A program made the translations under genes and the position numbers. From the NCBI RefSeq assembly GCF_023898315.1, contig NC_064619.1, positions 477,689,376-477,753,375 of the forward strand: a stretch of DNA of 64,000 nucleotides. The letters run 5' to 3'. This document shows positions 1-9,811 of this stretch, piece after piece; the first letter of the stretch is position 1; every line of letters starts with the position of its first letter. A model generated the notes under the pieces. It ran no database searches, was not told where the DNA came from, and was given only the letters and a program-made list of their open reading frames with translations. Source of the stretch: Schistocerca nitens. Taxonomy: Eukaryota > Arthropoda > Insecta > Orthoptera > Acrididae.

Positions 1-608
1 CACATTTTCATCATCAATACTGACATATTTTACCATTAGATTCATACACAACTGATTTGGAATTACTCGGCCCTTTCTCAGGTTGGCTGTCAAAACATTA
101 CCATTGGAATTAAATATACATTCACTTTTCTCTAAATTAATGATTGCACCGGTCTCACATAAAAAATCCAAGCCCCAGAGACATGGTACTGTCATTTTAG
201 GAACAACCAGGAATGTACTTTCTATTTGAGCCCCCCGTATTGTAACGTCGACACGTACCTGTTTCACAACTTTTTGTATTTTTGCGCTGAACGCGCCAGA
301 CACGGTACATCCTGTGATAGGAAAAGTGGGCATTTTTACCCCTCGGCTTATCTGTTTTAAACAGTCCAGTGTCATGACACTAATAGTTGCTCCAGTATCA
401 ATTAATATTTCAACATCAACATTATTTATACTTGTTGGAATTATTGCCTGTAAAATTTGTCCACATTTATTAGAAACTTCAGGTTTTTCTTCAATTAATT
501 CATTCCTTATATCCTGATCATTATTGTACCTTAATACTCTCAGTTCAAATTGATGCCTGCCTTCCTTCTCCTTTCCAGTCATCCTAGGAAAGCATTTGGT
601 GACTGGTA

Positions 609-2804
609 TTAGTTTAATCTATCTCGTTGAGTCATCAGTGGGGGTTCATGAACTTCCACAAACCGTACAGTATGATCCGAGTTATGGTATTCACCCCGTC
701 GCACATTGGAGGCTCCTTCGCCCATTGATATAACTCCTTGTGCTGGAGGAGGACTCGAGGCATTTGTTCCACCCTGCCGATGAACATTATGCTTCGAATT
801 ATCTTCCCAAGGTCGAATACAATTGGGTTCATCACTTGGGTATCTGTTACTCTTATTAATATCACTACTATGCACATTCGCGTTACCATATCGAGGTTTA
901 CCTCTAGCACAGTAAGTATCTCTTCTATATTTATTATAATCATTGTTTTTATTGGAACTATAGGATGAAGATTGTCCACGCTCCCGTGATGCGGGTTTGA
1001 CCTGGTTTTCGGTATTATTATTATCATACGTTAAATTATTATTATAATTATTCGTATTACTATGATTGTGAGTCGACATTTGATTACTACTCATTTGTCT
1101 TGCGTCTTCCATAATCATATCTATAGAGTCAATCACCGACAAGAACTGTTCTACATCGTGGTCAGGAACGTTTATTAACTTTTCACGTATATTTATGGGC
1201 AACCTTCCCTTCAAAATTCTGATCACTTCCTTGTGAGAAATTGGATCACTCCAATAACGTGTGTTATTTATGTACTTTTCAAAATATTGCCTTAAAGTAC
1301 TCCTTTTACTGTTAAAATACTCAGGTTGGTAAACCTCTTTTCTTAATTTCTCTTGTTTACTCGACGACCAGTATTTAGCCAAAAAAAGTTGTTCAAACTC
1401 AGCGCAAGTATGGCAACTTTCACTTACTTCGGCGGCCCATAATGCGGCTTCTCCGGTAATTTTGGATACTATAAATTGAAGTCGGTCGTGTTCTGACCAG
1501 CTACGTGGAAATATTCTTTTGAAATTATTGATAAAGATTTTCGGATGCAGGTTGTTCTTTTCAGTGGAGAATGTTGGGAATTGTCTACTTTTAAAAATGC
1601 TGTTCTCCACCTTTAAAGAAGACAAGTATCCTCGCTGACCAAAAGAATCATCATCTTTACCAACCGAATCATCAACTTCCCAATGCAAATTTTCACCACA
1701 ATTGTACTTCGTATTATCACATGTTCGGTTGTTTTTCGACCTATTCTCCGAACATTCGTCCTCTGTCAACAAATTTGGTGATGACTTTCGTTCTAACTCC
1801 GCCAATTTATGATTGGTTTCCTTTTGCCATTTAGGTAACTCATCAACTATTTTCTCTTTTATTTTCTGAATTTCGCTAGTGAAGAGCTTAATTAATTCAT
1901 CATTTCTACTTAGGTGCTCATTGATATTTTCATTTGGCTGGGATCCAATAGTAGTCTTAACCTTGTCTACAATTTCATTTCCTTTTATTTCTATCCATTC
2001 AGATAGATCTTCGTCAAGTCTTTTAGTTTGATCTACTAAATACTTGTCAATCCCTTTACGAGCATCGGACTCAAACTCGACTATTTGTTTCGAAAGCTCT
2101 TCTATCTGTGCGCTAGCATTGAAACAGCTGCTTTCACACTTAACCATCCTATTGGACAGGCCATCATAACTCTTCGAAACTACCTCATATTTCTTTTCTA
2201 CGTCATGAAGTTTTCCCATTAAATTATTGTATTGCCTTTCTAAGGTGTTAGAAAACTCTACATCTAGTTCTCCAAATTTCACATTTAACTGAGTCTCCCA
2301 GTCTGCCTTTAATTCTTTCTTAGTATTTTCCAGTTTATAATCAAAGGCGTTCAGTTTGCTTTCCAAAGAATCCATTTTAACTTCTAATGAACCAAATTTG
2401 GCCTCAAATTTTTCATTTAACTTTTGATTGTCCTCTTTTAATTGCGTATTATCTTTTTCTAGTGAACCAAGTCTTCCATTCATTACACCCATTTGAGTAT
2501 TTATTGATACCAGCATATCAAACATTTTTTGATTAATATTTCCAATTTGAGGATCAACTTGCTGATCTACTTCAGAAACCTCAAGATCTTTATGTTCTCC
2601 CATGCTGCTTACCTTACTTATCGTTGTATTCGAATCTCCTAACGGCTCTAAATCAATAACTGTATTACTATCTGTACATGTCTCCTGTCCCAGATTGAGC
2701 TCATGGGATGCATCATCCCTATCCTCTTCACTTTCCTCTCTCTCTCTACTCATTACTCTACTCAACTGCACATTATCATGTATTCTTTTCGTTCGTTTTG
2801 ACAT
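609..2804 (-). CDS. gag-like structural protein of the LTR element (731 aa)
   Basis: One long open frame of 731 residues. Residues about 1-80 are acidic. Residues about 95-370 are a charged, heptad-like region rich in E, K, L and Q, predicted to be coiled coil (motifs such as LGSLEKDNTQLKEDNQKLNE). Residues about 440-590 resemble a retrotransposon gag capsid domain: a run with FINNFKRIFPRSWSEHDRL, ITGEAALWA and LRQYFEKYI matches the usual fold signature of gypsy-type gag. The C-terminal part is Asn-rich and basic, probably nucleic-acid binding. The long N-terminal coiled coil is unusual compared with short gypsy gags. The protease-like frame follows immediately downstream on the same strand. 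Treated as a virus-like element part; no host function is proposed. Confidence 0.8.
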   Translation of the reverse strand: MSKRTKRIHDNVQLSRVMSREREESEEDRDDASHELNLGQETCTDSNTVIDLEPLGDSNTTISKVSSMGEHKDLEVSEVDQQVDPQIGNINQKMFDMLVSINTQMGVMNGRLGSLEKDNTQLKEDNQKLNEKFEAKFGSLEVKMDSLESKLNAFDYKLENTKKELKADWETQLNVKFGELDVEFSNTLERQYNNLMGKLHDVEKKYEVVSKSYDGLSNRMVKCESSCFNASAQIEELSKQIVEFESDARKGIDKYLVDQTKRLDEDLSEWIEIKGNEIVDKVKTTIGSQPNENINEHLSRNDELIKLFTSEIQKIKEKIVDELPKWQKETNHKLAELERKSSPNLLTEDECSENRSKNNRTCDNTKYNCGENLHWEVDDSVGKDDDSFGQRGYLSSLKVENSIFKSRQFPTFSTEKNNLHPKIFINNFKRIFPRSWSEHDRLQFIVSKITGEAALWAAEVSESCHTCAEFEQLFLAKYWSSSKQEKLRKEVYQPEYFNSKRSTLRQYFEKYINNTRYWSDPISHKEVIRILKGRLPINIREKLINVPDHDVEQFLSVIDSIDMIMEDARQMSSNQMSTHNHSNTNNYNNNLTYDNNNTENQVKPASRERGQSSSYSSNKNNDYNKYRRDTYCARGKPRYGNANVHSSDINKSNRYPSDEPNCIRPWEDNSKHNVHRQGGTNASSPPPAQGVISMGEGASNVRRGEYHNSDHTVRFVEVHEPPLMTQRDRLN

Positions 2805-3063
2805 GATTATTCACTACCAAGACATACTTATTTTCAATATGTATTTATATATATTTATCTACCGAAATCACAAGTCTCAACTTCCTTTTTTTTATAATTA
2901 TACAGTTATTTTAATCATACCTGGTAGTATCGCTCACTTTTAGCGATTATTGTAGAATACCTCTTTTATTGGACAGACTCACTGGCTGCTACAATATTTT
3001 CCAACTCTAGGGTTCGTGAATCCGGATGACACTCGACTCGATGCAGCAATCCTCCTTGATCGA

Positions 3064-3081
3064 GCCCCACATTGGGCGCCA
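3064..3081 (-). other. Primer-binding site, tRNA-Lys type
   Basis: On the - strand the bases read TGGCGCCCAATGTGGGGC, matching the 3' end of an animal lysine tRNA apart from one base. It lies about 260 bp upstream of the gag start, as expected for minus-strand DNA priming. Confidence 0.75.
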
Positions 3082-3960
3082 CTTCTACCGTATCTTCCTT
3101 CGCCGTCGGCGTTGTCGTTGTTACCGTGAGACACCGTTATACCAAGATGAAAGGCGCGTCGATCTTAGAGCATGAGACATGATGACCTTAAGCCATTGAC
3201 AACACACAACGGTCACGGTAGCACCTGATTCCAGAATAGCTGCAGTAGTTAAGATCTACGAACTATTCCCTGTTGACCAGGTCCCCAAAACTTAGCTCGT
3301 AACGAGATCCCTTCAAAGCAAATTGTCATAACGATCGTCTATAAAGGCTTCGTACAACGAGATGAAATGTTATGGTTTATGGAATAATAACAGATACGAC
3401 CAAACTGTCTTGTCTCTTCTGCTTTATTTAACATAACTTCGTTCACAGTTTCATTTCGCATTCACCACTCATTCACCGAAACCCTTTTATGAACAGTTTT
3501 GGTTGCTTAACACCAACAGTCAATGATAATGATACAGCTTTTCTCCTTTTTATAAATTGAAGCCCACTCTCCGTGATATAATTAAAAAAAACGGTCTCAA
3601 TACCGTGTCCCTCGTGAGATGCGAATAGACTTATCCCGGAATTGACCGCCCTGTAGGTGTACTCAATTTAATGACCACACTTCGCTGTCCGCTCTTTCGC
3701 GTAACTGAATGTCCATTTGTTAGTCTGATTATACACTGTAGCTATTTAAAATTCGCCCCTATATTTTTCACAACGCACAATTAGCACTTCGTTACTTGTT
3801 TTTTTTTCTAAGAGTAAACGGAAAAAAAGACGCCGTATCATCGGCTTAGTCGACATAAAGCAAAACACCTTAATATGCCCAATTTCAGCTCTTCTTATAG
3901 GATCGGCTACCTTACTCATTAATTTACTACATATTATTTCCAATAACACTAAACAGGTAT
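3082..3960 (-). repeat. Probable 5' LTR of the left-edge retrotransposon (outer boundary uncertain)
   Basis: The sequence adjoins the tRNA-Lys-type primer site, so an LTR should begin at about 3082. The inner boundary is supported by the primer site. The outer boundary near 3960 is a guess, because the partner LTR is outside the window and no target duplication could be paired. Comparison with the 3' LTR left of this window would settle it. Confidence 0.45.
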
Positions 3961-4141
3961 CGCCGTTATATTTTAATTGTATTCAAAAGCATGTTACTAC
4001 TGTTATGACCAACCAAATCGTCATAAATCGCGCGGCATGCGTTTTTAAAGATAACTTTATGCTATTCAATTTCCGTTACAGCTATCTTGACTCGTAATGT
4101 TACAATATTATATACATATATTTATATACATCATACATAAA

Positions 4142-4467
4142 AATATAGGTTAGGTCTGTCTCAATGATAATTAGACTATTGTGTAAAAATTTGAATTAAA
4201 TTGTTAAGAATTTCTCGTGATTTTTAGTAATAGTGTCTCATCTTTATATATATATATATATATATGCTAGGTCTGTATCAATGTTCATTATAGCACCTTG
4301 TAAAATTCTGATAACAATGTTTCCTCTTCATATATATATATATATATATATATGAATAGCCTATGCCTGTCCAATTATTTACTGGTGTGTCATGTAAAAA
4401 TGTTAAGTAAATTGATAAGAACTATTCGAGATTTTTGCCAACAACATTTCTCCTTTATAAATATCTT
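4142..4467. repeat. Three diverged tandem units of about 80-120 bp with TA-rich joints
   Basis: Three consecutive units share a core: TAGGTCTGTCTCAATG-like start, ATTGTGTAAAAAT-like middle, AAGAATTTCTCGTGATTTTT-like end, closing in TATATATA. Starts lie near 4142, 4260 and 4346. TA runs occur at about 4245-4264 and 4330-4353. A fourth related unit lies at 6280-6406 on the other side of the decayed LINE. Confidence 0.7.
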
Positions 4468-4469
4468 CT

Positions 4470-6280
4470 TCTTCTTAAAATCATGTAATTGGCAAATTGC
4501 CTGTTACGGTACTTCAGTTCTTTCCTTATATCTTCATTTTTTATCATATCTTGTACATCATTTCACTCTACTCAGAAATCTGATTTCTTAAGCCTGTATT
4601 CTACTTGCACCTTGTTGTTATCCATGCTTTAGTTTCACAAGTAAGGAAGTAAATTTAGATAATCTTTGCTCCATGGCATGGTTATATTCGTAAGCAATGT
4701 TGCATATTAGGTATTTAAAATGTTTTACTTGATCCAATATTTCATTATTCAAGACTATTCAAGATCTTACTGGTAGTCTATCCTGAAATGCCATCACATT
4801 AGTTTTATCTACCGACAATGTTAGGCTGTAATTTGAGGCTACCTGCTGAAACTTATAGACTCCTATCTTCATTCTCTGTAATCAGAGTTAGGTCGTGTGC
4901 ATATAAAATTACGTTTAGTCTAGTGACATGATCTAAAATAACTCCAGATTCTTACTAGCACTTATGAGGTGAGATGGATAACCTCCTTCAGCCCTGATAT
5001 TCCATAGCATTTCTCTACTCACTTTATCGAATGCTTTCTCAAAATCCACGAAAGGAAGGAGGCTTTCACTATTAAATTCTTGTCTCTTTTCTATAACTTG
5101 TTGCAGTATAAAAACATTGTAAATAGTTGACCATCGTTTACTAAAACCTGATTATTCTTCAGATATTACCTTTTCCATGATATTTTTAGGTCTTGCATTC
5201 AGGATTTTGGCACATAATTTATACACTGAATACAGGAGGCTAGCACCTTGATAGTCACTACATTTATTTTTACTGTCCCTTTCTGGTACCTTCTTATTTC
5301 TCTAACACTGATTAAATGTGTGAAGATGTCTTAGATGTAGGAACATACCACCACATTTCCACAGTTCCATATTAATACCATCTGAAAAAGTGGCTTTCCT
5401 ATTTTTTGTAGCTTCTGTCAGTTCTCACACATCAGTAACGTCAAGGTGTTTTGAATCTTTCACTCAAAGCATCATCACACCACAATTTAAAAAAAGTATA
5501 CATTCATTTTCTCCAGTATTATTGACACGTTTATGATCATTTTCCTGCTTGTTGAGTGATTGTATTACTTTACAAGCGATAGTTTATCTGCCATGCAAAT
5601 AATGCTCTATATTGCAAATAAAGCATGAGAATGATCCTGCGTGCACTTTCCGAGCTAGATATTTCGTATTATTTCTCTTCCCTTTATATTCATTATACTT
5701 CTCGTTACTGGGATTAGTTAGGTCCTGAAAGCTTCTTGTTTCTTTTTAATTGCTGTTTCAATCTCTAGTGTCCAAATCGTTGGTCCTCTATGTTCCCTGT
5801 ATCTATTTTTCTTCCCCAGAAATTCGTCTTTGATATGGCTGTTTTTAAGTTTTTCGATTCTTCTAAGTCTTCTAATGTTTCAAAATTTCCTAATGCTTTT
5901 GTCATCCACTTTTGATATGATCTCTTATGCTACAATCTTCTAAAAGGTAAACTTTAAGAACTTGTTTTTCTCCATTTTGCCGAAATGTCAACTAATAGCA
6001 CCAACAAGAAGTGATCTGATCCAATGTCCATTCATTGATAACTCCTGGTATCTACAACCAGTCCAGGAAATCCCTCATTTATTATTACATAATCTGTAAT
6101 AGATCTATATCCTCTTGCTGCCCATGTAAATTTGGGTATTTTTTTCTAAAGAAACTTTGGGTAATTCTTAAATGCAGCAAAATCTTTGAGAATTATTCCA
6201 TTTTCATTTCTTACATTTTCTCTGAATGTGCCTATTATTTTTGTATTCCAGCACTGAGATCTCTCATAAGTATAATCTTT
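4470..6280 (-). mobile_element. Decayed non-LTR retrotransposon (LINE), endonuclease to reverse transcriptase
   Basis: Read on the - strand, scattered LINE motifs appear in the right order. These are an endonuclease end (GSDHFLLVL) near 5990-6030, a linker like HRGPTIWTLEIETAIKKK near 5740-5800, and a reverse-transcriptase block FILQQVIEKRQEFN followed by FVDFEKAFDKVSREMLWNI near 5000-5110. Many frame breaks separate these pieces, so no product is possible. The clade is not certain. It is older than the neighbouring RTE element, judging by decay. Confidence 0.75.
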
Positions 6281-6406
6281 ATATATATGTAGCTTCAGTC
6301 TATCCAAATGTTCATTACAGTATCATGTAAAAGTCTGAAGTAATTTACTGAAGTACTTCACGTGATTTTTAGTAACAATGTTGGGCAATGACTTGCCTTT
6401 ATATAG
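6280..6406. repeat. Fourth copy of the about 115 bp repeat unit
   Basis: ATATGTAGCTTCAGTCTATC, then TTCATTACAGTATCATG and TTCACGTGATTTTTAGTAAC, align with the units at 4142-4467 in the same orientation. It lies at the 5' side of the decayed LINE. Confidence 0.65.
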
Positions 6407-6536
6407 TAGTATAAATAAAAAAACAGATTGGCCTTGTATTAAGAAGAGTGTAAGGTCTAGTTCCCATACAGCCAACATGATTTTTGTTTTCAGTGCTTTC
6501 AAGGTTCCAGTTGGGTGATTCCTACTGTATGGGTCA

Positions 6537-6638
6537 ATTCACTGAATGGGATGAAAAATCAAAATTGCCTTTCAAATTACAGCATTCATTCACTGAATGG
6601 AATGAAAAATCAATATTGCTTTTCAAATGACAGCATTC
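6537..6638. repeat. Two tandem copies of a 51 bp unit
   Basis: ATTCACTGAATGGRATGAAA begins at 6537 and again at 6588. The two 51 bp copies differ at only a few positions. No coding role is seen. Confidence 0.85.
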
Positions 6639-6896
6639 AAACAGGCCATCAATGGAGCAGGAGATCAACTTCACGTTTATATTCATGGATGGAAGGATTT
6701 GTTGTCTGCTAACATCTGAACTTAATCTGTTCTTCATGTGTTCACTCATATTAGAGGAGTGGATTTTGTGTCTGATTAGTCATTATTACATATTTCGCTT
6801 TGTCCTCCTGAAACATTGCAATGGTTCAATGATGTGTTTTTCCTATGAATTTTCTTAGAGAGACTAGGACAGATATCTGAAAGCGAAAAATAATTT

Positions 6897-8045
6897 ATGT
6901 TGTATAACCAGGCAGGGACTACTCAAGAGGACGTCGTTATCAGGAGAAAGAAAACTGGAGTTCTATGGATTGGAGCGTGGAATGTCAGATCCCTTAATCG
7001 TGCAGGTAGTTTAGAAAATTTAAAAAGGGAAATGGATAGGTTAAAGTTAGATATAGTGGGAGTTCGCTGGCAGGAGGAACAAGACTTTTGGTCAGGCGAA
7101 TACAGGGTTATAAATACAAAGTCAATTAGGGGTAATGCAAGAGTAGGTTTAATAATGAATAAAAAAATAGGAATGCAGGTAAGCTACTACAAACAGCATA
7201 GTGAACGCATTATTGTGGCCAAGATAGACATGAAGCCCACGCCTACTACAGTAGTACAAGTTTATATGCCAACTAGCTCTGCAGATGACAAAGAAATTGA
7301 AGAAATGTATGATGAACTAAAAGAAATTATTCAGATAGTGAAGGGAGAAGAAAATTTAATAGTCATGGGTGACTGGAATTCGGTAGTAGGAAAAGGGAGA
7401 GAAAGAAACGTAGTAGGTGAATATGGATTGGGGGTAAGAAATGAAAGAGGAAGCCGCCTGGTAGAATTTTGCACAGAGCACAACTTAATCATAGCTAACA
7501 CTTGGTTCAAGAATCATAAAAGAAGGCTGTATACATGGAAGAACCCCGGAGACACTAAAAGGTTTCAGATAGATTATATAATGGTAAGACAGAGATTTAG
7601 GAACCAGGTTTTAAAGTGTAAGACATTTCCAGGGGCAGATGTGGACTCTGACCACAATCTATTAGTTATGAACTGTAGATTAAAACTGAAGAAACTGCAA
7701 AAAGGTGGGAATTTAAGGAGATGGGACCTGGATAAACTGACAAAACCAGAGGTTGTACAGAGTTTCAGGGAGAGTGCAAGGGAACAAATAGCAGGAATGG
7801 GGGAAAGAAATACAGTAGAAGAAGAATGGGTAGCTTTGAGGGATGAAGTAGTGAAGGCAGCAGAGGATCAAGTAGGTAAAAAGACGAGGGCTAGTAGAAA
7901 TCCTTGGGTAACAGAAGAAATATTGAATTTAATTGATGTACGAAGAAAATATAAAAATGCGGTAAATGAAGCAGGCAAAAAGGAATACAAACGTCTCAAA
8001 ATGAGATCGACAGGAAGTGCAAAATGGCTAAGCAGGGATGGCTAG
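6897..8045 (+). CDS. RTE-like LINE: apurinic/apyrimidinic-type endonuclease part
   Basis: 382 residues. The endonuclease/exonuclease/phosphatase fold is seen from GAWNVRSLN (residues about 27-35) through VIMGDWNSVVG (about 156-166), IDYIMV (about 223-228) and DSDHNLLVM (about 246-254). These hold the catalytic Asp, Asn and His residues expected of target-nicking LINE endonucleases. The family is often annotated in insects as craniofacial development protein 2-like, which is in fact transposon-derived. The frame ends at a stop just after the endonuclease linker, and the element continues in another frame at 8066. Confidence 0.88.
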   Translation: MLYNQAGTTQEDVVIRRKKTGVLWIGAWNVRSLNRAGSLENLKREMDRLKLDIVGVRWQEEQDFWSGEYRVINTKSIRGNARVGLIMNKKIGMQVSYYKQHSERIIVAKIDMKPTPTTVVQVYMPTSSADDKEIEEMYDELKEIIQIVKGEENLIVMGDWNSVVGKGRERNVVGEYGLGVRNERGSRLVEFCTEHNLIIANTWFKNHKRRLYTWKNPGDTKRFQIDYIMVRQRFRNQVLKCKTFPGADVDSDHNLLVMNCRLKLKKLQKGGNLRRWDLDKLTKPEVVQSFRESAREQIAGMGERNTVEEEWVALRDEVVKAAEDQVGKKTRASRNPWVTEEILNLIDVRRKYKNAVNEAGKKEYKRLKMRSTGSAKWLSRDG

Positions 8046-8065
8046 AGGATAAATGTTAGTATGTA

Positions 8066-8576
8066 GTGGCTTATCTCACTAGGGGTAAGATAGATACTGC
8101 CTACAGGAAAATTAAAGAGACCTTTGGAGAAGAGAGAACCACTTGTATGAATATCAAGAGCTCAGATGGAAACCCAGTTCTAAGCAAAGAAGGGAAAGCA
8201 GAAAGGTGGAAGGAATATATAGAGGGTCTATACAAGGGCGATGTACTTGAGGACAATATTATGGAAATGGAAGAGGATGTAGATGAAGATGAAATGGGAG
8301 ATACTGCGTGACGAGTTTGACAGAGCACTGAAAGACCTGAGTCGAAACAAGGCCCCGGGAGTAGACAACATTCCATTAGAACTACTGATGGCCTTGGGAG
8401 AGCCAGTCCTGACAAAACTCTACCATAAGGTGAGCAAGGTGTATGAGACAGGCGAAATACCCTCAGACTTCAAGAAGAATATAATAATTCCAATCCCAAA
8501 GAAAGCAGGTGTTGACAGATGTGAAAATTACCGAACTATCAGTTTAATAAGTCACAGCTGCAAAATACTAACGTGA
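8066..8576 (+). pseudogene. RTE-like LINE: linker and start of reverse transcriptase, frame-broken
   Basis: 8066-8311 encodes the connector (AYLTRGKIDTAYRKIKETFG). The frame then shifts back at 8283-8576, which carries FDRALKDLSRNKAPGVDNIP and IIIPIPKKAGVDRCENYRTI, the N-terminal fingers of the reverse transcriptase (the KAPG.D and NYR.IS boxes). A stop after KILT interrupts the frame before the catalytic part that begins at 8592 in the same frame. Confidence 0.85.
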
Positions 8577-8591
8577 ATTCTTTACAGATGA

Positions 8592-9794
8592 ATGGAAAAA
8601 CTGGTAGAAGCGGACCTCGGGGAAGATCAGTTTGGATTCCGTAGAAATGTTGGAACACGTGAGGCAATACTAACCTTACGACTTATCTTAGAAGAAAGAT
8701 TAAGAAAAGGCAAACCTACGTTTCTAGCATTTGTAGACTTAGAGAAAGCTTTTGACAATGTTAACTGGAATACTCTCTTTCAAATTCTGAAGGTGGCAGG
8801 GGTAAAATACAGGGAGCGAAAGGATATTTACAATTTGTACAGAAACCAGATGGCAGTTGTAAGAGTCAAGGGGCATGAAAGGGAAGCAGTGGTTGGGAAA
8901 GGAGTGAGACAGGGTTGTAGCCTCTCCCCGATGTTATTCAATCTGTATATTGAGCAAGCAGTAAAGGAAACAAAAGAAAAATTCGGAGTAGGCATTAAAA
9001 TTCATGGAGAAGAAGTAAAAACTTTGAGTTTGGCCGATGACATTGTAATTCTGTCAGAGACAGCAAAGGACTTGGAAGAGCAGTTGAATGGAATGGATAG
9101 TGTCTCGAAGGGAGGATATAAGATGAACATCAACAAAAGCAAAACGAGGATAATGGAATGTAGTCGAATTAAGTCGGGTGATGCTGAGGGAATTAGATTA
9201 GGAAATGAGACACTTAAAGTAGTAAAGGAGTTTTGCTATTTGGGGAGCAAAATAACTGATGATGGTCAAAGTAGAGAGGATATAAAATGTAAACTGGCAA
9301 TGGCAAGGAAAGCGTTTCTGAAGAATGGAAATTTGTTAACATCCAGTATAGATTTAAGTGTCAGGAAGTCATTTCTGAAAGTATTTGTATGGATTGTAGC
9401 CAAGTATGGAAGTGAAACATGGACGATAAATAGTTTAGACAAGAAGAGAATAGAAGCTTTCGAAATGTGGTGGTACAGAAGAATGCTGAAGATTAGATGG
9501 GTAGATCACATAACTAATGAGGAGGTGTTGAATAGGATTGGGGAGAAGGGACGTTTGTGGCCCAACTTGACTAGAAGAAGGGATCGGTTGGTAGGACATG
9601 TTCTGAGGCATCAAAGGATCACCAATTTACTATTGGAGGGCAGTGTGGAGGGTAAAAATTGTAGAGGGAGACCAAGAGATGACTACACCAAGCAGATTCA
9701 GAAGGATGTAGGTTGCAGTAGGTACTGGGAGATGAAGCAGCTTGCACAGGATAGAGTAGCATGGAGAGCTGCATCAAACCAGTCTCAGGACTGA
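8592..9794 (+). CDS. RTE-like LINE: reverse transcriptase, 400 aa fragment
   Basis: Contains DQFGFRRNVGTREAI (residues about 10-24), AFVDLEKAFDNVNW (about 45-58), GVRQGCSLSPMLFN (about 103-116) and the catalytic LSLADDIVIL (about 145-154), followed by thumb and C-terminal regions with a GRPRDDYTKQIQKD motif. This is the RNA-dependent DNA polymerase used for target-primed insertion. The frame runs to a stop only about 15 bp before the CAACAACAAC tail, as expected for RTE elements with almost no 3' UTR. Confidence 0.88.
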   Translation: MEKLVEADLGEDQFGFRRNVGTREAILTLRLILEERLRKGKPTFLAFVDLEKAFDNVNWNTLFQILKVAGVKYRERKDIYNLYRNQMAVVRVKGHEREAVVGKGVRQGCSLSPMLFNLYIEQAVKETKEKFGVGIKIHGEEVKTLSLADDIVILSETAKDLEEQLNGMDSVSKGGYKMNINKSKTRIMECSRIKSGDAEGIRLGNETLKVVKEFCYLGSKITDDGQSREDIKCKLAMARKAFLKNGNLLTSSIDLSVRKSFLKVFVWIVAKYGSETWTINSLDKKRIEAFEMWWYRRMLKIRWVDHITNEEVLNRIGEKGRLWPNLTRRRDRLVGHVLRHQRITNLLLEGSVEGKNCRGRPRDDYTKQIQKDVGCSRYWEMKQLAQDRVAWRAASNQSQD

Positions 9795-9811
9795 AGATCA
9801 CAACAACAACA

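Larger units (their letters stand above)
1..3081 (-). mobile_element. LTR retrotransposon (Ty3/gypsy-like) internal region, partial at window edge
   Basis: Read on the - strand the order is primer-binding site (about 3064-3081), short leader, gag-like frame (2804-609), then an aspartic-protease-like region running off the left edge. The primer site matches the 3' end of a lysine tRNA (TGGCGCCCAATGTGGGG, one base from the form I recall). The protease part shows a DTGAT active-site motif near 385-399 and looks open as far as it can be seen. Reverse transcriptase and integrase would lie beyond the window. The visible part looks whole, which suggests a rather young copy. The gypsy-like family call rests on gag-protease order and the primer type, so the clade is not certain. 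Confidence 0.8.
6883..9811 (+). mobile_element. RTE-like LINE, nearly full length
   Basis: An endonuclease plus reverse transcriptase element ending in a short CAACAACAAC tail at about 9800-9811. A candidate target duplication (ATATCTGAAA at 6873, ATATCTGGAAA at 9812) brackets it, which would put the 5' end near 6883, just before the first ATG at 6897. The RTE clade is suggested by GTREAI..LRLI, DLEKAFDNVNW, GVRQGCSLSP and an LADDIVIL catalytic box, and by the absence of a separate ORF1. By position, frame changes at about 8043-8066 and 8283-8311 and one in-frame stop near 8574 break the ORF, so this copy is dead but recent. Confidence 0.9.

Noticed and set aside
4142-4467. CRISPR-like array
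   Set aside because: The units are long, diverged, TA-rich and without spacers; this is eukaryotic tandem repeat DNA.
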